Positions 60,789-64,000 of a stretch of 64,000 nucleotides of DNA are shown here, piece after piece. Numbering within the stretch: position 1 is the first letter of the stretch; every line of letters begins with the position of its first letter. Source of the stretch: Talpa occidentalis. Its lineage: Eukaryota > Chordata > Mammalia > Eulipotyphla > Talpidae. A model generated the notes under the pieces. It saw only the letters and a list, made by a program, of their open reading frames with translations. It ran no database searches and was not told the origin of the DNA. Location: positions 136,244,676 to 136,308,675 of the forward strand of contig NW_023604295.1 in assembly GCF_014898055.3 (NCBI RefSeq), in the 5' to 3' direction. The position numbers and the translations under genes were made by a program.

Positions 60789-62011
60789 TTTTTATTTAAT
60801 ATGTTTTATTTTATATAATTCTTACATCATTTTTCATTTTTGTACAATGTGTGCATTTTCATCTTGGCTATATTCCCCATACAATTTCCACGCCCCCCTT
60901 ATTTTGACCCTAATCCTTCCACTTCTTCCCCCCACCCCCCATAGTGTGTCTCTGGCTTATACTTGCTTGTTGATTTTGATTTTTTCTTTGTTATAATTAG
61001 TCTTTTTCCTGGTCCCTTATTAGGTTTTCTAGATTCCTGCTATGAGTGAGACCATCTGGTATTTTTCTTTTTCTTTTTGGCTTATTTCTCTGAGCATGAT
61101 CCCTTCCAGTTCCATCCACGTTGCTGCAAACTTCATGTGTTTATCCTTTTTGATTGCTGAGTAATATTCCATTGTGTATATGAACCACATCTTCTTGATC
61201 CAGTCATCTATTTTTGGGTTGTTTCCAAAGCTTAGCTATTGTAAACAGTGCTGCTATAAACATAGGGGTGCAGGTGCCCTTTTAAATTAATGTTTCTGTG
61301 TCTTTTGGGTAAATACCTAGGAGTGGAATTGCTGGATCATATGGAAGCTCTATCTTTAGCAGACTGAGGAATCTCCACACAGCTCTCCATAGTGGTTGGA
61401 CCAGTTTGCACCCCTACCAGCAGTGCAGAAGAGTTCCTCTTTTTCCACAACCTCATCAACATTTGTTGTTGCTAGTTTTTTTAATATGCACCATTCTCAC
61501 TGGTGTAAGATGGTATCTCATTGTAGTTTGATTTGCATTTCCCTGATTACAAGTGATGTTGAACATTTTTCATATGCCTGTTGGCCATTTGCATTTCCTC
61601 TTCAGAGAAGTTTCTTTTTAGCTCTTCTGCCCATTTTTTGACTGGATTATTTTCTTTGATTTTGTTGAATCTCATCAGCTCTGTAGATTTTTGTGATCAG
61701 TCCTTTATCATTAGTGTTGTGTGCAAAAATGTTCTCCCAGTCGGTAGGGTTTCTCTTTGTTTTGGTTATTGTCTCTTTGGCTATGCAGAAGCTCTTTAAT
61801 TTGATGTAGTCCCAGCTGTTGATCTTTGCCTTCGCTGTCACTGCTTTGGGTGATATGTCTGTGAAGATGTCTTTGAGGTGCATGTCGTAGTGTTTCGCCT
61901 ATATTTTCTTCTATATATTTTATGGTTTCAGGTCTTAGGTCTAGTCCTTTAATCCATTTTGAGTTGGTTTTTGTGCATGGTGTGAGGTAGTAGTCAAGCT
62001 TCATTCTTGCA
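60789..62011 (-). mobile_element. 5'-truncated L1, antisense, longer 3'-end type
   Basis: Reverse complement of 60789-62011 is the ORF2 C-terminal part and 3' UTR. It begins at the segment matching about 5432 of the better copy and ends in an A-rich tail (T-run at 60785-60793). Its 3' UTR continues past 'gtatggggaatata' with about 70 extra bases absent from the copies at 3202, 4970 and 52025. The target-site duplication is diverged: tgctcgccactttt at 60775-60788 and ttcttgccactttt at 62012-62025 (12 of 14 match). The ORF2 remnant is broken into several frames, including pieces at 61647-61883 and 61711-62010. It is older than the copy at 4970. Confidence 0.9.
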
Positions 62012-62085
62012 TTCTTGCCACTTTTAAAGCCTCTTCCCATGGAATGGTAAGGGAGACACATTTGAATCAGCCCCTGTCTCCATAC

Positions 62086-62193
62086 CTGACCAGTCCAATC
62101 GGAAAACTTCTTCCCTGCAGTAAAAGCCATTGCCACAGAGTTGGGCTGTGTGTGTCCAGTGGGCAGCAGTACCACATTAAGTTCAGGTACATC
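62086..62193 (-). CDS. Candidate internal exon of an unidentified host gene (108 bp)
   Basis: On the minus strand a long pyrimidine-rich tract (about 62196-62228) ends in TATTTGTAG at 62194, followed by 108 bases without a stop in one frame and then CAG|GTATGG at 62085/62086. The length is exactly 36 codons, so a phase-0 exon would keep frame. The reading contains VVLLPTGHTQPNSVAMAF and a tryptophan near the end. I do not recognise the protein. Composition is more balanced than the surrounding AT-rich DNA. Open minus-strand frames lie further downstream, beyond the L1 insertion at 60789-62011. Alternatives are a decoy (splice-like signals are common in mammalian DNA), a pseudogene fragment or part of an old repeat. 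Confidence 0.35.
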
Positions 62194-62269
62194 CTACAAA
62201 TAGGAAATCAAGAAAGAAAAACTAAAAAAATCACAAAGAAGATATTTTAAAAGAATTTTCTATACCTAA

Positions 62270-63420
62270 ATTTCCAAATTAAAAGAGCCCATCATATGCC
62301 CCCATAATGGGTAAATAAACCCACTTCAAGGAACAGCATCTTAAAATTTCTGACGGCAAAAACCAAAAAGGAAACTGTAGTTTTCACTGCAGAAGAGAAA
62401 TGGATTACATACAAAGGACTTAGGGCACATTTTCAGATTTCTCAAGAACACTGGAAGCTACAGATTAGTCTAAAGAAAAATTATCTTCTACTTAAAATTC
62501 TATGCCAGTTACCTGTCAGCTCTAAGGGTGAAATAAAGACACTTTAGACCTGCACATTTTCAACTCTTTCACCTTTCAAAAGAGAAAGCTACTGGATCAT
62601 GTATTTCTCAAAGTCAGAAGGAAGTTAAGGATAAAGAGGTGCATGAGGTGTCTGAGCTGGGGAGTCAGCCGATGAAATGTCAGAAGCCTAGTGAGGGTGA
62701 AAAGCTCCGCCTGGAGGAAGGTCATGTACAGGTACCAGGAGGTGAGGGTTTGAAGGATCTGGACGGGTTTTTTCAGTATTCAATTGATGGTGAGACATAG
62801 ACAACAGAGGGGTGTGAAGATCGAGCAATAATAGGTACCTAGAAAGCTACAAGAACAAAAATGAAGTCTATACTCCCCTCCCCAAATGAAGAGGTTTTGG
62901 AAGAAAGGAAAAGTAATCCAGTTTACTCCAGCACTTAATTTACAGCATAACGATAATGATGTAAACACTAAGGGCTCAACTAAAACTGCTGCAATTTAAT
63001 TACAAAGATGATGGAATGAGCAGTGTATGCAATGGGGGAGGCGAGGGAAGAAAAATAAAGTCTAAGTCTTTATCCTTCATGGTAGGAAATCAATACACAA
63101 AATTGAAAAATCAAGAAGTAACAATGCAAACAGGTTATATTGAGCTATGGAGATTATACCCAAAGCCTTCACTGAAAGAGATCGAGATGATTGTTTAGGG
63201 ATTGGGAATAGAGAGGTTCTCTGTTGATGTTTTCCTAGCAGATCTTATAAAACAATTTGCTCTTGAAACTACATGAATATATAATTAAATTGCATGTATA
63301 TAGGATTTAAATAAAAATAAAAATTTAGAAGTACATGGAGGAGGAAAAACAAGTGAAGAAATAAGAGGAAATAGAAGTCTGGAAGCCAAAATGGCCATGT
63401 TTTTAATCAAATAATAGGAA
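62270..63420 (+). repeat. Sequence resembling an old L1M 5' region, sense
   Basis: 'ttctcaagaacactggaagctac', 'gtctaaagaaaaattatcttc', 'taaaattctatgccag', 'gggtgaaataaagacac' and later 'aaaactgctgcaatttaatta', 'tatgcaatgggggaggcg' and 'ccttcatggtaggaaatcaat' match, in order, phrases common in the 5' untranslated region of old L1M elements. The assignment is from memory; no ORF1 is visible. Confidence 0.5.
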
Positions 63421-63424
63421 TTTT

Positions 63425-64000
63425 AATGCTAAAGGTATTGAACAGAATGCAGAATAATATAATTACTAACAAAACAAATTTAAGGTCATATTTTATCATC
63501 TAATAGGTATGTTTTCAGTCAGTTTTTTCATCTCTCGTTCTTTGGGAAACCCAACTAATTCTCTTGCAATAAATTGAATTCTTGGCTGGCATTCTACCAC
63601 GGGCAGAATGAAACAAGATGCCTTCCAGTCATGTCCTTTCATACAAGGACTTATTATTGTTCTGACATTGTGCGTGAACTGGACGTGAATCTGAAAAATA
63701 TTTATTTTTATGTTACTTCAGATTGGGCCTAGGTACAACTTAGGCTAGTATTTAATTTTGTCAAGCCTCCAGACAATTCTCACTTCAGTATCATTTCTGA
63801 AATCTTATTCATGAGATATTTACTCATCAAATACATTTTTCCATGTTGTTTTCTTCCATTTACCCATTGCAAAACTACTTTGATTTATAATTAATCATGG
63901 GCTCTGAGTTTAGGATAACATTTCCAAAATTCACATGTTATAGGAGGGTAAAATTTATAACCATGGTAATTAGCCAATATAATCTAAAATGTGATTTTCA
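63425..64000. other. No feature recognised
   Basis: AT-rich unique-looking sequence up to the window edge. Confidence 0.45.

Noticed and set aside
1..64000. A previously undescribed multi-gene system
   Set aside because: No cluster of intact genes exists in the window. Apart from L1 remnants and SINE shadows, the frames are short and scattered, and none is supported by family resemblance.

Overview
The window is nuclear DNA from a placental mammal. It is AT-rich and has no convincing intact host gene. Short, 5'-truncated LINE-1 (L1) copies, a tRNA-derived SINE with target-site duplications (TSDs), and older mammalian repeats (MIR, L2, MER5-type hAT, L1M) are scattered through sequence that looks intergenic or intronic. 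I do not recognise the SINE family well enough to name a species. Its head (GGGCCTCCC-GGTGGCGCAG, a box A-like TGGCGCAGCGG and a box B-like GGTTCGATCCC) and the L1 tail fit a non-primate, non-rodent placental lineage, perhaps laurasiatherian, but this is only an inference.

Layout. 1-2.6 kb: a MIR and two LTR-like remnants. 2.6-6.6 kb: an L1 cluster with a twin-primed inverted copy, a copy carrying a 3' transduction, a SINE, and the best-preserved L1, whose ORF2 C-terminus is still open for 461 codons. 6.6-16 kb: mostly unique sequence with one young SINE, MIRs and L1M scraps. 16-30 kb: SINEs, L1M pieces, MER5-type elements and MIRs. 30-40 kb: largely unique sequence, one SINE, an LTR-like stretch and an L2. 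39.8-40.5 kb: an old direct duplication. 40.8-42.1 kb: an antisense L1M split by a SINE. 42.5-43.2 kb: a sense L2, then a near-perfect 34-bp palindrome. 44-60 kb: unique sequence with two SINEs, a short L1 tail and three antisense L2 pieces. 60.1-62.2 kb: an antisense L1 inserted into minus-strand sequence with unusually open frames and one well-formed exon-like unit. 62.3-63.4 kb: sequence resembling an old L1M 5' region.

Nothing here forms a working gene system. The informative content is transposon history: two L1 3'-end subfamilies, an L1 transduction, SINE copies sharing a private tail, and nested insertions giving a relative order. The strongest lead for host coding sequence is the minus-strand block at 60.1-62.2 kb, which I could not identify. 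No prokaryote-type operon, CRISPR array, phage or plasmid is present, and I found no previously undescribed system.
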